Shown here: in pieces, positions 25,409-33,840 of the stretch
How the letters are laid out: each line of letters begins with the position of its first letter
How positions within the stretch are numbered: the stretch's first letter is position 1
From: Parabacteroides sp.
Lineage (GTDB): Bacteria > Bacteroidota > Bacteroidia > Bacteroidales > Tannerellaceae
Length of the DNA stretch: 37,391 nucleotides
Direction of reading: 5' to 3'
Assembly (NCBI GenBank): GCA_020860905.1
Contig: JAJBTJ010000279.1
Coordinates: 1-37,391 of the forward strand
Notes under the pieces: model-generated
What the model was told of the DNA's origin: nothing
The model's input: the letters and a program-made list of their open reading frames with translations, nothing else
The model's database searches: none
Position numbers and translations under genes: made by a program

Positions 25409-26251
25409 ATGAAACGAGTAGCAATACAAGGCATCGCAGGGTCGTATCACGACATAGCAACGCGCAATTATTTCGAAGGCGAAGAAGTGGAAATCGTACC
25501 CTGCAATACGTTCAGGGAGGTGATTGCCGCGATGAAAAAAGAGCCGAACTTACTGGGGATGATGGCAATAGAAAATACGATAGCCGGCAGCCTGTTACAA
25601 AACCACGAGTTGATACGCGAAAGCGGTTTCACCATCATCGGCGAATACAAGCTGCGCATCACCCACTCGCTGGTAGCTCTTCCCGGAACGAATATCCACG
25701 ACATCAAAGAAATCAACTCGCATCCCATCGCCCTGATGCAATGCACCGAGTTCTTAGACACGTTACCGAACGTAAAGGTGGTGGAAAAAGGAGACACCGC
25801 CATGAGCGCCCGCTGGATTGCGCAGAACAAGCTGGAGGGGCACGCCGCCATTTGCGGCAAGCAGGCTGCCGGGATTTACGGCATGGAAGTGCTGGCCGAA
25901 GGAATCGAAACAAACAAGCGGAACTTCACCCGTTTCCTGGCCATCAGCGATAGATGGAATGCCGACGATTTGCTGCGCGACACTTATAAAAACAAGGCGT
26001 CGATTGTTTTCGCCGTTCCCCATACGGCAGGCAGCCTGTCGAAGGTGTTGTCGGTGCTTTCGTTTTACGATATGAATCTATCGAAGATACAATCCCTGCC
26101 GATTATCGGGCGCGAGTGGGAATACCTGTTTTACATCAATCTGTGCTTTACCGATTACACCCGTTACAAGCAGGCAATGGATGCCATTATTCCTCTTACC
26201 AAGGACTTCAAAATTTTAGGTGAATATGCAGAAGGAAAACAAAGCGTGTAA
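25409..26251 (+). CDS. pheA: Prephenate dehydratase
   Basis: Converts prephenate to phenylpyruvate. The ORF track starts at a TTG inside the terminator tail; the ATG at 25409 gives MKRVAIQGIAGSYHD, the normal N-terminus (280 residues). The dehydratase domain (1 to about 185) has ENTIAGSLLQNHELI and the catalytic NFTRF motif. A C-terminal ACT domain follows (about 200-275). The classical Phe-binding ACT motifs GALV and ESRP read GSLS and QSLP here, so end-product inhibition may differ from that of E. coli PheA. It lacks a fused chorismate mutase, which is instead on the DAHP synthase downstream. First structural gene behind the attenuator. Confidence 0.95.
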   Translation: MKRVAIQGIAGSYHDIATRNYFEGEEVEIVPCNTFREVIAAMKKEPNLLGMMAIENTIAGSLLQNHELIRESGFTIIGEYKLRITHSLVALPGTNIHDIKEINSHPIALMQCTEFLDTLPNVKVVEKGDTAMSARWIAQNKLEGHAAICGKQAAGIYGMEVLAEGIETNKRNFTRFLAISDRWNADDLLRDTYKNKASIVFAVPHTAGSLSKVLSVLSFYDMNLSKIQSLPIIGREWEYLFYINLCFTDYTRYKQAMDAIIPLTKDFKILGEYAEGKQSV

Positions 26252-27422
26252 GGCCGTTATGTCGGCCGACCGCGTAAACAGCGTAAGCGAATATTACTTC
26301 TCGAAGAAGCTGAAAGAGGTGGCCGAAATGAATGCCGCCGGGAAAAATGTAATCAACCTCGGGGTGGGCAGCCCCGACCTGCCGCCTTCGGAACGTACGG
26401 TAAACGTATTGTGCGAAAGTGCCCGGCAAGCCGATATGCACGGCTACCAGCCGTACGTGGGCATACCGGAGCTGCGGAGCGGCTTCGCAGAATGGTACCG
26501 CCGGTGGTACGGGGTAGAGCTCGACCCGAAAACGGAAATACAGCCGCTTATCGGCTCGAAAGAAGGAATCCTGCATATTTCGCTGGCGTTCCTGAACCCG
26601 GGCGACGGGGTACTGGTACCCAATCCGGGGTATCCTACCTACAGTTCGGTAAGCAACCTGGTGGGCGCTCGCCTGGTTCCGTACGACTTAAAAGAAGAAA
26701 ACGGCTGGATGCCCGATTTCGATGCACTGGAAAAGAGCGATTTGTCGGGTGTTAAATTGATGTGGACAAACTATCCGAATATGCCTACCGGGGCGAATGC
26801 GTCGGTTGCCTTATACGAAAAGTTAGTGGCGTTCGGCCGCAAGCACGGCATCGTTATCTGCAACGACAACCCGTACAGCTTTATCCTGACCGGCCATCCG
26901 TTGAGCATCCTGAGCGTACCGGGCGCAAAGGAAACGTGTATCGAGATGAATTCGATGAGCAAGGCGCACAATATGCCGGGGTGGCGGATGGCGATGTTAG
27001 CGTCGAACGCACAGTTCGTGCAATGGATACTGAAGGTAAAGAGCAATATCGACTCGGGGCAGTTCCGCCCGATGCAACTGGCGGCCGTGGAAGCGCTGAA
27101 AGCGCCGGAAGAATGGTACGAGGCCATGAACCGGACTTACCACAACCGCCGCGACCTGGCCGGACAAATCATGCACGCACTGGGTTGCGAATTCGACGAA
27201 AAGCAGGTAGGCCTGTTTTTATGGGGGAAGATACCCGATGCCGTGGCAGGAAGCGAAGCGCTGGCCGACCGGGTGTTGTACGAGGCGAATGTGTTTATCA
27301 CGCCGGGATTTATCTTCGGCAGCAACGGCAACCGGTACATCCGCCTTTCGCTGTGCTGCAAGGAAAAAACGCTCGAAGAGGCGTTACGACGAATCGAACG
27401 GTTACATTTAATAACAGGCTAA
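26226..27422 (+). CDS. PLP-dependent aminotransferase, probably aromatic/aspartate type
   Basis: Class I/II aminotransferase that likely transaminates phenylpyruvate and hydroxyphenylpyruvate to Phe and Tyr, inferred from its place in the operon. Fold-type I motifs include LGVGSPDLPPS, the YQPYVGIPELR segment, NYPNMPTGA, NDNPYSF and the PLP lysine in SMSKAHNMPGWRMA, with the phosphate-binding Arg region RLSLCC near the end. Start choices are GTG 26220 (track), ATG 26226 and ATG 26259. The first two overlap pheA; 26259 lies 8 bp after the pheA stop with an AAGG in front and is a serious alternative. Related enzymes make diaminopimelate, so the exact substrate is uncertain. Confidence 0.88.
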   Translation: MQKENKACKAVMSADRVNSVSEYYFSKKLKEVAEMNAAGKNVINLGVGSPDLPPSERTVNVLCESARQADMHGYQPYVGIPELRSGFAEWYRRWYGVELDPKTEIQPLIGSKEGILHISLAFLNPGDGVLVPNPGYPTYSSVSNLVGARLVPYDLKEENGWMPDFDALEKSDLSGVKLMWTNYPNMPTGANASVALYEKLVAFGRKHGIVICNDNPYSFILTGHPLSILSVPGAKETCIEMNSMSKAHNMPGWRMAMLASNAQFVQWILKVKSNIDSGQFRPMQLAAVEALKAPEEWYEAMNRTYHNRRDLAGQIMHALGCEFDEKQVGLFLWGKIPDAVAGSEALADRVLYEANVFITPGFIFGSNGNRYIRLSLCCKEKTLEEALRRIERLHLITG

Positions 27423-27495
27423 AAACACGGAGTGAAAAAATAATACCAGGAGTAAACAGCATGTTACTTTCAGAAGAAAACGGCATCGAAAGCGG

Positions 27496-27550
27496 TTGTG
27501 TTCTTTCTCTCGAAAATGCTGTGCCTCCGTGCTTCTGTGTTCTTATTCGG
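27496..27550. repeat. Candidate dispersed CCTCCGTG-CTTCTGTGTT element
   Basis: The gap between the aminotransferase and DAHP synthase holds GTGCCTCCGTGCTTCTGTGT, like the ACACAGAGGCACGGAG-type sequences I recall as scattered through many bacterial genomes. A partial inverted echo, AACACGGAGTGAA, lies at the start of the same gap (about 27423). There is no protein signal in the gap. Confidence 0.35.
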
Positions 27551-27575
27551 AATAATTACAAACAATTTTATAATC

Positions 27576-28643
27576 ATGGAAATAGAATCGATTTTACTTC
27601 CGGGCGTCGATAGCAAGCGCCCCATCGTAATTGCCGGTCCGTGTAGTGCGGAATCGGAAGAGCAGGTAATGGATACAGCCAAACAATTAGCCTCGCGCGG
27701 GGTGAAAATGTTCCGGGCGGGGATTTGGAAACCGCGTACCAAACCGGGCGGCTTCGAAGGAATCGGCGTACCGGGCCTGGCGTGGCTGAAAAAAGTAAAA
27801 CAGGAAACTGGCATGTATGTGGCTACCGAGGTAGCGAACCAGCAGCACGTGTTCGAAGCGCTGAAAGCCGGAATAGATATTTTGTGGATAGGCGCCCGCA
27901 CCACCGTAAACCCGTTCGCCGTACAGGAGATTGCCGACGCGCTGAAAGGGGTGGATATTCCGGTATTGATTAAAAACCCGGTGAACCCTGACCTGGAGTT
28001 ATGGATCGGGGCTATCCAGCGTATCTATAATGCCGGCATCCGCCGTATCGGGGCTATCCATCGGGGTTTTAGCTCGTACGACAAAAAGATGTACCGGAAC
28101 CTGCCGCTCTGGCACATTCCTATCGAGCTGCGCCGCCGGATGCCGGAAGTGCCTATCATCTGCGACCCGAGCCATATCGGCGGGAAGCGCGAACTGGTGG
28201 CTCCGCTGTGCCAACAGGCGATGGACTTGAGTTTCGACGGCTTGATTATCGAGTCGCATTGCAACCCGGATTGCGCGCTGAGTGACGCTTCGCAGCAAAT
28301 TACGCCCGACGTGCTGGATTATGTGCTGAACCTGCTGGTTATCCGCGAGGGCACACAAACCACGGAGAGCTTGGCCGAACTGCGGCGCCAAATCGACGAA
28401 ATCGACGAAAGCCTGCTCGAGTTACTGGCCAAACGGATGCGGATTTCGCGCGAAATCGGGGTGTATAAAAAGGAGCATAACATGCCGGTATTGCAGGCGC
28501 CGCGTTACAGCGAAATACTGGAAAAGCGTTCAAATATGGGCGAGTCGATGGAACTGAGCTCGGACTTTATCAAGGAAATCCTGAAAGAAATCCACGAAGA
28601 GTCGGTAAGGCAGCAGATGATTATAATGAACGAAAATAACTAA
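27576..28643 (+). CDS. Bifunctional DAHP synthase (type I-beta) / chorismate mutase
   Basis: Catalyses entry into the shikimate pathway (PEP plus erythrose-4-phosphate) and, through its tail, chorismate to prephenate. The ORF track starts at 27498, but MEIESILLPG at 27576 matches the family (355 residues). The N-terminal KDPS-like barrel shows VIAGPCSAES, FRAGIWKPRT, IGARTTVNPF, IKNPVNPD and IHRGFS. From about residue 265 an AroQ chorismate mutase domain follows: LRRQIDEIDESLLELLAKRM and REIGVYKKEH. Fusing the first enzyme to chorismate mutase offers direct feedback control by prephenate, as known for related fusions. Third structural gene of the attenuated operon. Confidence 0.94.
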   Translation: MEIESILLPGVDSKRPIVIAGPCSAESEEQVMDTAKQLASRGVKMFRAGIWKPRTKPGGFEGIGVPGLAWLKKVKQETGMYVATEVANQQHVFEALKAGIDILWIGARTTVNPFAVQEIADALKGVDIPVLIKNPVNPDLELWIGAIQRIYNAGIRRIGAIHRGFSSYDKKMYRNLPLWHIPIELRRRMPEVPIICDPSHIGGKRELVAPLCQQAMDLSFDGLIIESHCNPDCALSDASQQITPDVLDYVLNLLVIREGTQTTESLAELRRQIDEIDESLLELLAKRMRISREIGVYKKEHNMPVLQAPRYSEILEKRSNMGESMELSSDFIKEILKEIHEESVRQQMIIMNENN

Positions 28644-28653
28644 TCAAGGGGTA

Positions 28654-28682
28654 CGGTAAAAGGAACATTGTTTCTTTTACCG
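28654..28682 (+). other. Intercistronic hairpin before tyrA
   Basis: CGGTAAAAGGAAC - ATT - GTTTCTTTTACCG gives a 13-bp stem with one G-T pair, filling most of the 58-bp gap between the DAHP synthase fusion and tyrA. No T-run follows, so an RNA-processing or stability element is more likely than a terminator. Confidence 0.5.
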
Positions 28683-28701
28683 CACTTCAATCGAAACGAA
28701 A

Positions 28702-29475
28702 ATGAAAATATTGATTTTAGGTGCCGGAAAGATGGGTTCTTTCTTCACCGACCTGTTGAGTTTCCAACATGAAGTGGCCGTACTGGAAAGCGACCCGAAA
28801 CGGATGCGCTTTATTTACAACGCCGTGCGGATGACGCATGCCGAAGAAGTGGCCGATTTCAAACCGGAGTTGGTTATCAATTGCGTAACGTTGAACCATA
28901 CCGTTGCCGCATTCGACAGCGTTTTGCCTTACCTGCAACCGTACTGTATTATTTCCGATATCGCTTCCGTGAAGACGGGGTTAAAGGAGTATTACGAGAA
29001 ATCGGGGTTCCCGTACGTTTCCACGCACCCGATGTTCGGGCCTACGTTCGCCAACCTGACCAACCTGTCGAAAGAGAATACCATTATCATTTCCGAATCC
29101 GACCATTTGGGAAAGGTGTTTTTCAAGGATTTGTACGCTTCGCTACACCTCAATATTTTCGAATATACGTTCGAAGAGCACGACGAAACCATCGGCTACA
29201 GCTTGGGTATTCCATTCGCCTCCACGTTGGTGTTCGCTTCTACGATGAAACACCAAGACGCGCCGGGAACCACTTTCAAGCGGTGTATGAAAACGGCGCG
29301 GGGGTTACTTAGCGAAGACGATTTCCTGCTTACCGAAATCCTTTTCAACCCGCATACGCCGAAGCAGGTGGAACGCATCCAGGCCGAATTGTCGGAATTG
29401 CTGGAGATTATCAAAGAAAAAGATACTCCCAAAATGAAAAAGTACCTGGAGAAGATACGGAAAAACCTGGAATAA
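28702..29475 (+). CDS. tyrA: Prephenate dehydrogenase
   Basis: NAD(P)+-dependent oxidative decarboxylation of prephenate to 4-hydroxyphenylpyruvate for Tyr. The 257 residues begin with a Rossmann motif ILGAGKMGSFF. HPMFGPTFAN contains the conserved catalytic-region His, and SDIASVKT is the family signature before it. It is shorter than E. coli TyrA because it has no fused chorismate mutase and no ACT domain. It is the last gene of the operon and is followed by a strong terminator. Its presence explains the Tyr codons in the operon's leader peptide. Confidence 0.93.
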   Translation: MKILILGAGKMGSFFTDLLSFQHEVAVLESDPKRMRFIYNAVRMTHAEEVADFKPELVINCVTLNHTVAAFDSVLPYLQPYCIISDIASVKTGLKEYYEKSGFPYVSTHPMFGPTFANLTNLSKENTIIISESDHLGKVFFKDLYASLHLNIFEYTFEEHDETIGYSLGIPFASTLVFASTMKHQDAPGTTFKRCMKTARGLLSEDDFLLTEILFNPHTPKQVERIQAELSELLEIIKEKDTPKMKKYLEKIRKNLE

Positions 29476-29484
29476 CGACTTATC

Positions 29485-29539
29485 GATGTTGAATCCTGAG
29501 TGGCGTTTACCGCCAACACCGGATTCAACATCTTTTTTA
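29485..29539 (+). terminator. Terminator of the aromatic amino acid operon
   Basis: Perfect 12-bp outer stem GATGTTGAATCC / GGATTCAACATC enclosing an inner TGGCG/CGCCA hairpin, followed by TTTTTTAT, 10 bp after the tyrA stop. Confidence 0.85.
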
Positions 29540-29636
29540 TCTCTATAAAATCTTTTATTCAACCGTTTTTCTTTATTTCCGAGATTATGGGTATATTGAG
29601 CCCCATATACTGACCCATTCACCTAAAACTTTAATT

Positions 29637-30533
29637 ATGGAACGATTTATCAATCCGTTTTCGGATTACGGATTCAAACGAATTTTCGGACAGGAACTTA
29701 ACAAAGACCTGTTGATCGACTTTTTAAACAGTTTGCTGCCCGACCGGCATATCACGAACCTTACGTTTCTCAACTCGGAGGCGTTAGGCGAAACCAACTT
29801 CGCCCGCAACTGCGTATTCGACATCTTTTGCGAAAACAACACGGGCGAGAAATTCGTTGTCGAAATACAGCAGCGCAGGCAGGAATACTTTAAAGACCGG
29901 GCGCTGTTTTACGCCAGTTTCCCTATCCGCATGCAAGCGCCCAAGGGAGCGTGGGATTACCGGCTGGCGCCCGTATACGTAGTATGCCTGCTTAATTTTA
30001 AAATGGAAAACTCTTCCTACCCGGATAAATACCGGTGGGACGTGGTGCTGATGGAAAAGGAAATAAAGGAAGTTTTTTACCCTAAACTTAACTTTTTGTT
30101 CCTGGAAATGCCTAAATTTACACTCCCGGTAGAGGAGTGCGATACGGATTACAAAAAATGGTTATACGTATTAAATAACATCCACATGTTAGACAGATTG
30201 CCGCCCAAATTCAACAACCAGGTTTTCCGGAAACTCAAGGAAATAACCGACGTAGAGCAACTTTCCCCGCAGGAAAGGAAAGAATACTATGCCAGTTGGA
30301 AAGCCTACAACGATTATGCCAATACGTTGGAATACGCCAAAAACGAAGGAAAAGCGGAAGGGCTGAAAGAAGGAATAGAGCAAGGCCTTAAAAAAGGCCT
30401 GAAAGAAGGTATTGAAAAAGGAGAACAAAAAGCCAGGCTCGGGATAGCTGCAACCCTGAAACGGCAAGGCGTAGATACAACGCTGATTGTACAAGCCACC
30501 GGCCTGTCTCCCGAAGAAATAAACCGGTTATAA
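29637..30533 (+). CDS. Rpn-family PD-(D/E)XK nuclease / putative transposase (intact)
   Basis: 298 residues starting MERFINPFSDYGFKRIFGQE. The nuclease core contains FDIFCENNTGEKFVVEIQQR, with the FD-x(n)-VEIQ arrangement of PD-(D/E)XK enzymes. The C-terminal part holds a charged region of repeated EG/KG (GKAEGLKEGIEQGLKKGLKEG, about 245-275), a habit of this family, and ends ATGLSPEEINRL. Rpn proteins promote RecA-independent recombination and cut DNA in E. coli. The gene stands alone with its own terminator. It is the intact paralogue of the broken gene at 5928-6827, and the two share sequence just before the start codon (AAAACTTTAA then ATGG). Confidence 0.88.
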   Translation: MERFINPFSDYGFKRIFGQELNKDLLIDFLNSLLPDRHITNLTFLNSEALGETNFARNCVFDIFCENNTGEKFVVEIQQRRQEYFKDRALFYASFPIRMQAPKGAWDYRLAPVYVVCLLNFKMENSSYPDKYRWDVVLMEKEIKEVFYPKLNFLFLEMPKFTLPVEECDTDYKKWLYVLNNIHMLDRLPPKFNNQVFRKLKEITDVEQLSPQERKEYYASWKAYNDYANTLEYAKNEGKAEGLKEGIEQGLKKGLKEGIEKGEQKARLGIAATLKRQGVDTTLIVQATGLSPEEINRL

Positions 30534-30542
30534 CCGTACTAT

Positions 30543-30584
30543 GAGGAACGCCTCTTCCCGGGAAGATGGCGCTCCTCACTTTTT
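30543..30584 (+). terminator. Terminator after the intact Rpn gene
   Basis: GAGGAACGCCTCTTCCC / GGGAAGATGGCGCTCCTC form a roughly 16-bp stem with one mismatch and one bulge, followed by ACTTTTT. Confidence 0.8.
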
Positions 30585-30703
30585 CCCCACCCTCCCACCG
30601 GGCGACAACCGGTTAAAATAACACAAAAAACGCCTGCGTATGTTGGCAAATTCCGCGTATCCCTGTTTCTTTATACACAAATTAAATTCTACTCAAAAAC
30701 GAA

Positions 30704-33667
30704 ATGGATACAGAGAAAAAGCAAACCGGATTATCCGACGAGCAAGTAATCGAAAGCCGTAAGCTACACGGCTGCAACCTCCTCACTCCTCCCGAAAGAG
30801 ATTCGCTTTGGAAAATCTTCCTTGAAAACTTCAAAGACCCCATGATTCGCATCCTGCTGATGGCCGTCGTTCTGTCGGCAGGCATCAGCGTAATTCTGTA
30901 CTTTTCGGAAGGGAAACTCGAACTGGCGGAAACCATCGGCATTACCGTAGCTATCCTGCTGGCCACCGGCGTTTCCACGTGGTTCGTAAACGATGCGAAC
31001 CGGAAATTCGATATACTGAACCAGGTAAACGACGATACCCTCGTACGGGTAGTACGGAACGGAAACGTAGCGGAGCTTCCTAAAAAAGACCTCGTGGTGG
31101 GCGACATCGTGATGCTGGAGCAAGGGGAAGAAATCCCGGCCGACGGCACTTTGCTCGAAGCCATTTCCCTGCAAGTAAACGAATCTACCCTGACAGGCGA
31201 ACCGGTAACCGATAAAACGACCGACCCGGCCCGCTTCGACGACACCTCTACTTACCCTTCCAACGAAGTATTCCGCGGAACTACCGTAGCCGACGGACAC
31301 GGTATCATGGAAGTAACCGCCGTAGGCGATGCCACCGAATTCGGGAAAGTGGCCCGGAAAGCCACCGAGCTGAGCGGCGAAGAAACTCCGCTGAACCGGC
31401 AATTAGGCGTATTGGCGAAGTTTATCGGCGTAGCCGGCTTCTTCATCGCATTCCTTACCTTCTGCATCCTGTTTATCAAAGGCGTATTCTTCAACCCGCA
31501 CCAGCCGGCGCCATCGCTCGGGCAGCTCGGCCTGTTGGGCGCCGTATTACTGGCCGCTTTTATCGGATTAGCCAGCATCTGGCTGCCGGTAGTACACGAC
31601 TTCAAGGATTTAATCCGGAGGAAAAATACCGATGCTCCCCGGCCCGCTGCCGCCCGGAAACAGTACTGGGGGCTTTACGGGCTTATTACGCTATCGGTAC
31701 TATTCGCCGCCGGGATTCCGTTCGGAGTGAAATTCTGGGAGCCCGCCGACTGGATTTCGCTGGCAACGGCGCAAACCATCCTGCATGCCTTCATGGCAGC
31801 CGTAACCTTAATCGTGGTAGCCATTCCCGAAGGATTACCGATGAGCGTAACGCTGAGCCTGGCGATGAGCATGCGGAAAATGCTGAAATCGAATAACCTG
31901 GTACGGAAAATGCACGCCTGCGAAACCATGGGTGCGGCCACCGTTATCTGTACCGACAAAACCGGCACGCTTACAAAAAACCAAATGTCGGTATATCAAA
32001 CGCAGTTTTACGGGCTCAAGAACCAAGCGTTGGCCGACAACGAGCTCTCGGAGCTAATCGAAGAAGGTATCGCCGCCAACACTACCGCCTTCCTCGACCT
32101 TTCGGAAGGGGAAGGAAAAATAAAAACGCTGGGGAATCCTACCGAAGCCGCTTTGTTGCTATGGCTGCACCAAGCCGGGCGCGACTACCTCCAGCTACGT
32201 GAAAACACGCTGGTAATCAGCCAGCTTACATTCTCCACCGAACGCAAATACATGGCAACCGAAGTAGACTCGCCACTGTTGAAAAAGAAAATACTCTACG
32301 TAAAGGGTGCGCCGGAAATCGTACTCGGAAAATGCCGTACCGTACGTACCGAAACCGGATTGAAACCGGTAACAGAAGAAAAGGCCGCCATCGAAGCGCA
32401 ACTCCTCGCCTACCAGAACCAAGCCATGCGTACGCTGGGATTCGCTTATAAGGAACTCGATAACGGCGCGTCGTGCATCGCCGACGGAACGCTTACATGC
32501 AACGATTTGGTATTTTTAGGCATTGTAGCCATCTCCGACCCGGTACGGGAAGATGTTCCTGCCGCCGTAAAAGCCTGCAACGACGCCGGCATTAAAGTAA
32601 AAATCGTAACCGGCGATACGCCGGGTACCGCCAAGGAGATAGGACGCCAAATCGGCTTATGGCTGCCCGGCGATACGGAACGGAACCATATCACCGGAAC
32701 GGAATTCGCCGCCCTTACCGACGAAGAGGCGCTCGACCGGGTACAAGACCTGAAAATCATGTCGCGCGCGCGCCCTACCGACAAACAGCGGCTGGTGCAA
32801 CTGTTACAACAAAAGAAAGAAATCGTAGCCGTTACGGGCGACGGTACGAACGACGCCCCCGCCCTGAATTACGCCAATGTGGGCCTGTCGATGGGAAGCG
32901 GCACCTCGGTTGCCAAAGAAGCCAGCGACATCACGCTGCTCGACGACTCGTTCCGCAGCATCGCCGCCGCCGTGATGTGGGGGCGTTCGGTTTACCTCAA
33001 CATCCAGCGGTTTATCCTTTTTCAGCTCACCATCAATTTAGTGGCGCTCGTCATCGTATTGCTGGGCTCGCTTCTGGGTACCGATTCGCCGATTACCGTA
33101 ACGCAAATGCTTTGGATCAACCTGATTATGGATACGTTTGCCGCCGGTGCGCTCGCATCGCTTCCACCCAGCGAAGATGTAATGAAACAGAAACCGCGGA
33201 ATACGGCCGATTTTATCGTTACCCCGGCGATGCGAAACCGCATCCTGGGAATAGGGAGCGTATTTATCGTTGTTTTATTAGGGATGTTATACGGGCTGGA
33301 ACAGTATAAAGGAGGAATCGACCCGGCCACTTTCACCGGAATTTACAACCTGACGCTTTTCTTCACTACGTTCGTTATGTTCCAGTTCTGGAATCTTTTC
33401 AACGCCAAAACGTTCGGCAACAACCATTCGGCCTTTACCAGTTTGCGAAACAGCAAAGGCTTTTTACTGGTAGCCGCCGCCATTGTAATCGGGCAATTTA
33501 TCGTAGTGACTTTCGGAGGGAATGTTTTCCGTACCCGTCCGTTAAGCGGTCACGACTGGCTGCTCGTTATGCTCTTTACTTCGCTGATACTCTGGAGCGG
33601 CGAAATAATACGAGCCATCCGCAGGGCACGCGATAAAAAACGGCAGCCGGCGAAACGCCTTAGATAA
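30704..33667 (+). CDS. Calcium-translocating P-type ATPase (PMCA/P2 type) with enlarged TM3-TM4 region
   Basis: Cation pump of the inner membrane, most likely exporting Ca2+. Motifs are TLTGEP (164-167, the TGES position), PEGLPMSVTLSLAMSMRKM (TM4, 375 onward), phosphorylated Asp418 in DKTGTLT, KGAPEIVLG, TGD and MTGDGTNDAPAL-like VTGDGTNDAPALNYANVG. Six C-terminal membrane segments follow, including NLIMDTFAAGAL. TGEP to PEGLP spans 211 residues against about 127 in SERCA, while PEGLP to DKTGT is 43 in both. The additional 85 or so residues (about 265-350) contain two hydrophobic stretches, LGLLGAVLLAAFIGLASIW and YWGLYGLITLSVLFAAGIPF, around a basic loop. That makes the protein, at 987 residues, longer than the 850-900 usual for bacterial members. 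Confidence 0.92.
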   Translation: MDTEKKQTGLSDEQVIESRKLHGCNLLTPPERDSLWKIFLENFKDPMIRILLMAVVLSAGISVILYFSEGKLELAETIGITVAILLATGVSTWFVNDANRKFDILNQVNDDTLVRVVRNGNVAELPKKDLVVGDIVMLEQGEEIPADGTLLEAISLQVNESTLTGEPVTDKTTDPARFDDTSTYPSNEVFRGTTVADGHGIMEVTAVGDATEFGKVARKATELSGEETPLNRQLGVLAKFIGVAGFFIAFLTFCILFIKGVFFNPHQPAPSLGQLGLLGAVLLAAFIGLASIWLPVVHDFKDLIRRKNTDAPRPAAARKQYWGLYGLITLSVLFAAGIPFGVKFWEPADWISLATAQTILHAFMAAVTLIVVAIPEGLPMSVTLSLAMSMRKMLKSNNLVRKMHACETMGAATVICTDKTGTLTKNQMSVYQTQFYGLKNQALADNELSELIEEGIAANTTAFLDLSEGEGKIKTLGNPTEAALLLWLHQAGRDYLQLRENTLVISQLTFSTERKYMATEVDSPLLKKKILYVKGAPEIVLGKCRTVRTETGLKPVTEEKAAIEAQLLAYQNQAMRTLGFAYKELDNGASCIADGTLTCNDLVFLGIVAISDPVREDVPAAVKACNDAGIKVKIVTGDTPGTAKEIGRQIGLWLPGDTERNHITGTEFAALTDEEALDRVQDLKIMSRARPTDKQRLVQLLQQKKEIVAVTGDGTNDAPALNYANVGLSMGSGTSVAKEASDITLLDDSFRSIAAAVMWGRSVYLNIQRFILFQLTINLVALVIVLLGSLLGTDSPITVTQMLWINLIMDTFAAGALASLPPSEDVMKQKPRNTADFIVTPAMRNRILGIGSVFIVVLLGMLYGLEQYKGGIDPATFTGIYNLTLFFTTFVMFQFWNLFNAKTFGNNHSAFTSLRNSKGFLLVAAAIVIGQFIVVTFGGNVFRTRPLSGHDWLLVMLFTSLILWSGEIIRAIRRARDKKRQPAKRLR

Positions 33668-33756
33668 GCAGACGGATTCGCGAACGGATAAAAAACAGGC
33701 GGATGCCTTGTAAAAAATCAAACGCAGAAACGCAGAACAATCGATTTGACTTCTTG

Positions 33757-33840
33757 CTGCCGGCGTCGCCAGCTATTTTGCCGCCGACGCTGGCAGGTTT
33801 GTCACCGACGCCGTTTTTATTGCCGGCGTCGGCGGCAAAC
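33757..33840. repeat. Array of four degenerate 21-bp tandem units (copy 2)
   Basis: Units of 21 nt start at 33757, 33778, 33799 and 33820. As in copy 1 at 24972, each begins (T/C)TG(C/T)C and has a GACGC/GGCGTCG core, and the last ends GGCAAAC. TTGCCGCCGACGC (33778-33790) and GCGTCGGCGGCAA (33826-33838) are a perfect 13-bp inverted repeat. The following AAATCCGTAGGCAAC matches the flank of copy 1. It lies in the 316-bp convergent gap after the ATPase gene, which otherwise holds only the msr terminator. Confidence 0.65.

Noticed and set aside
27498-27575. Longer start of the DAHP synthase fusion
   Set aside because: The extension reads through the dispersed-repeat sequence and gives an implausible hydrophobic leader for a cytoplasmic enzyme.
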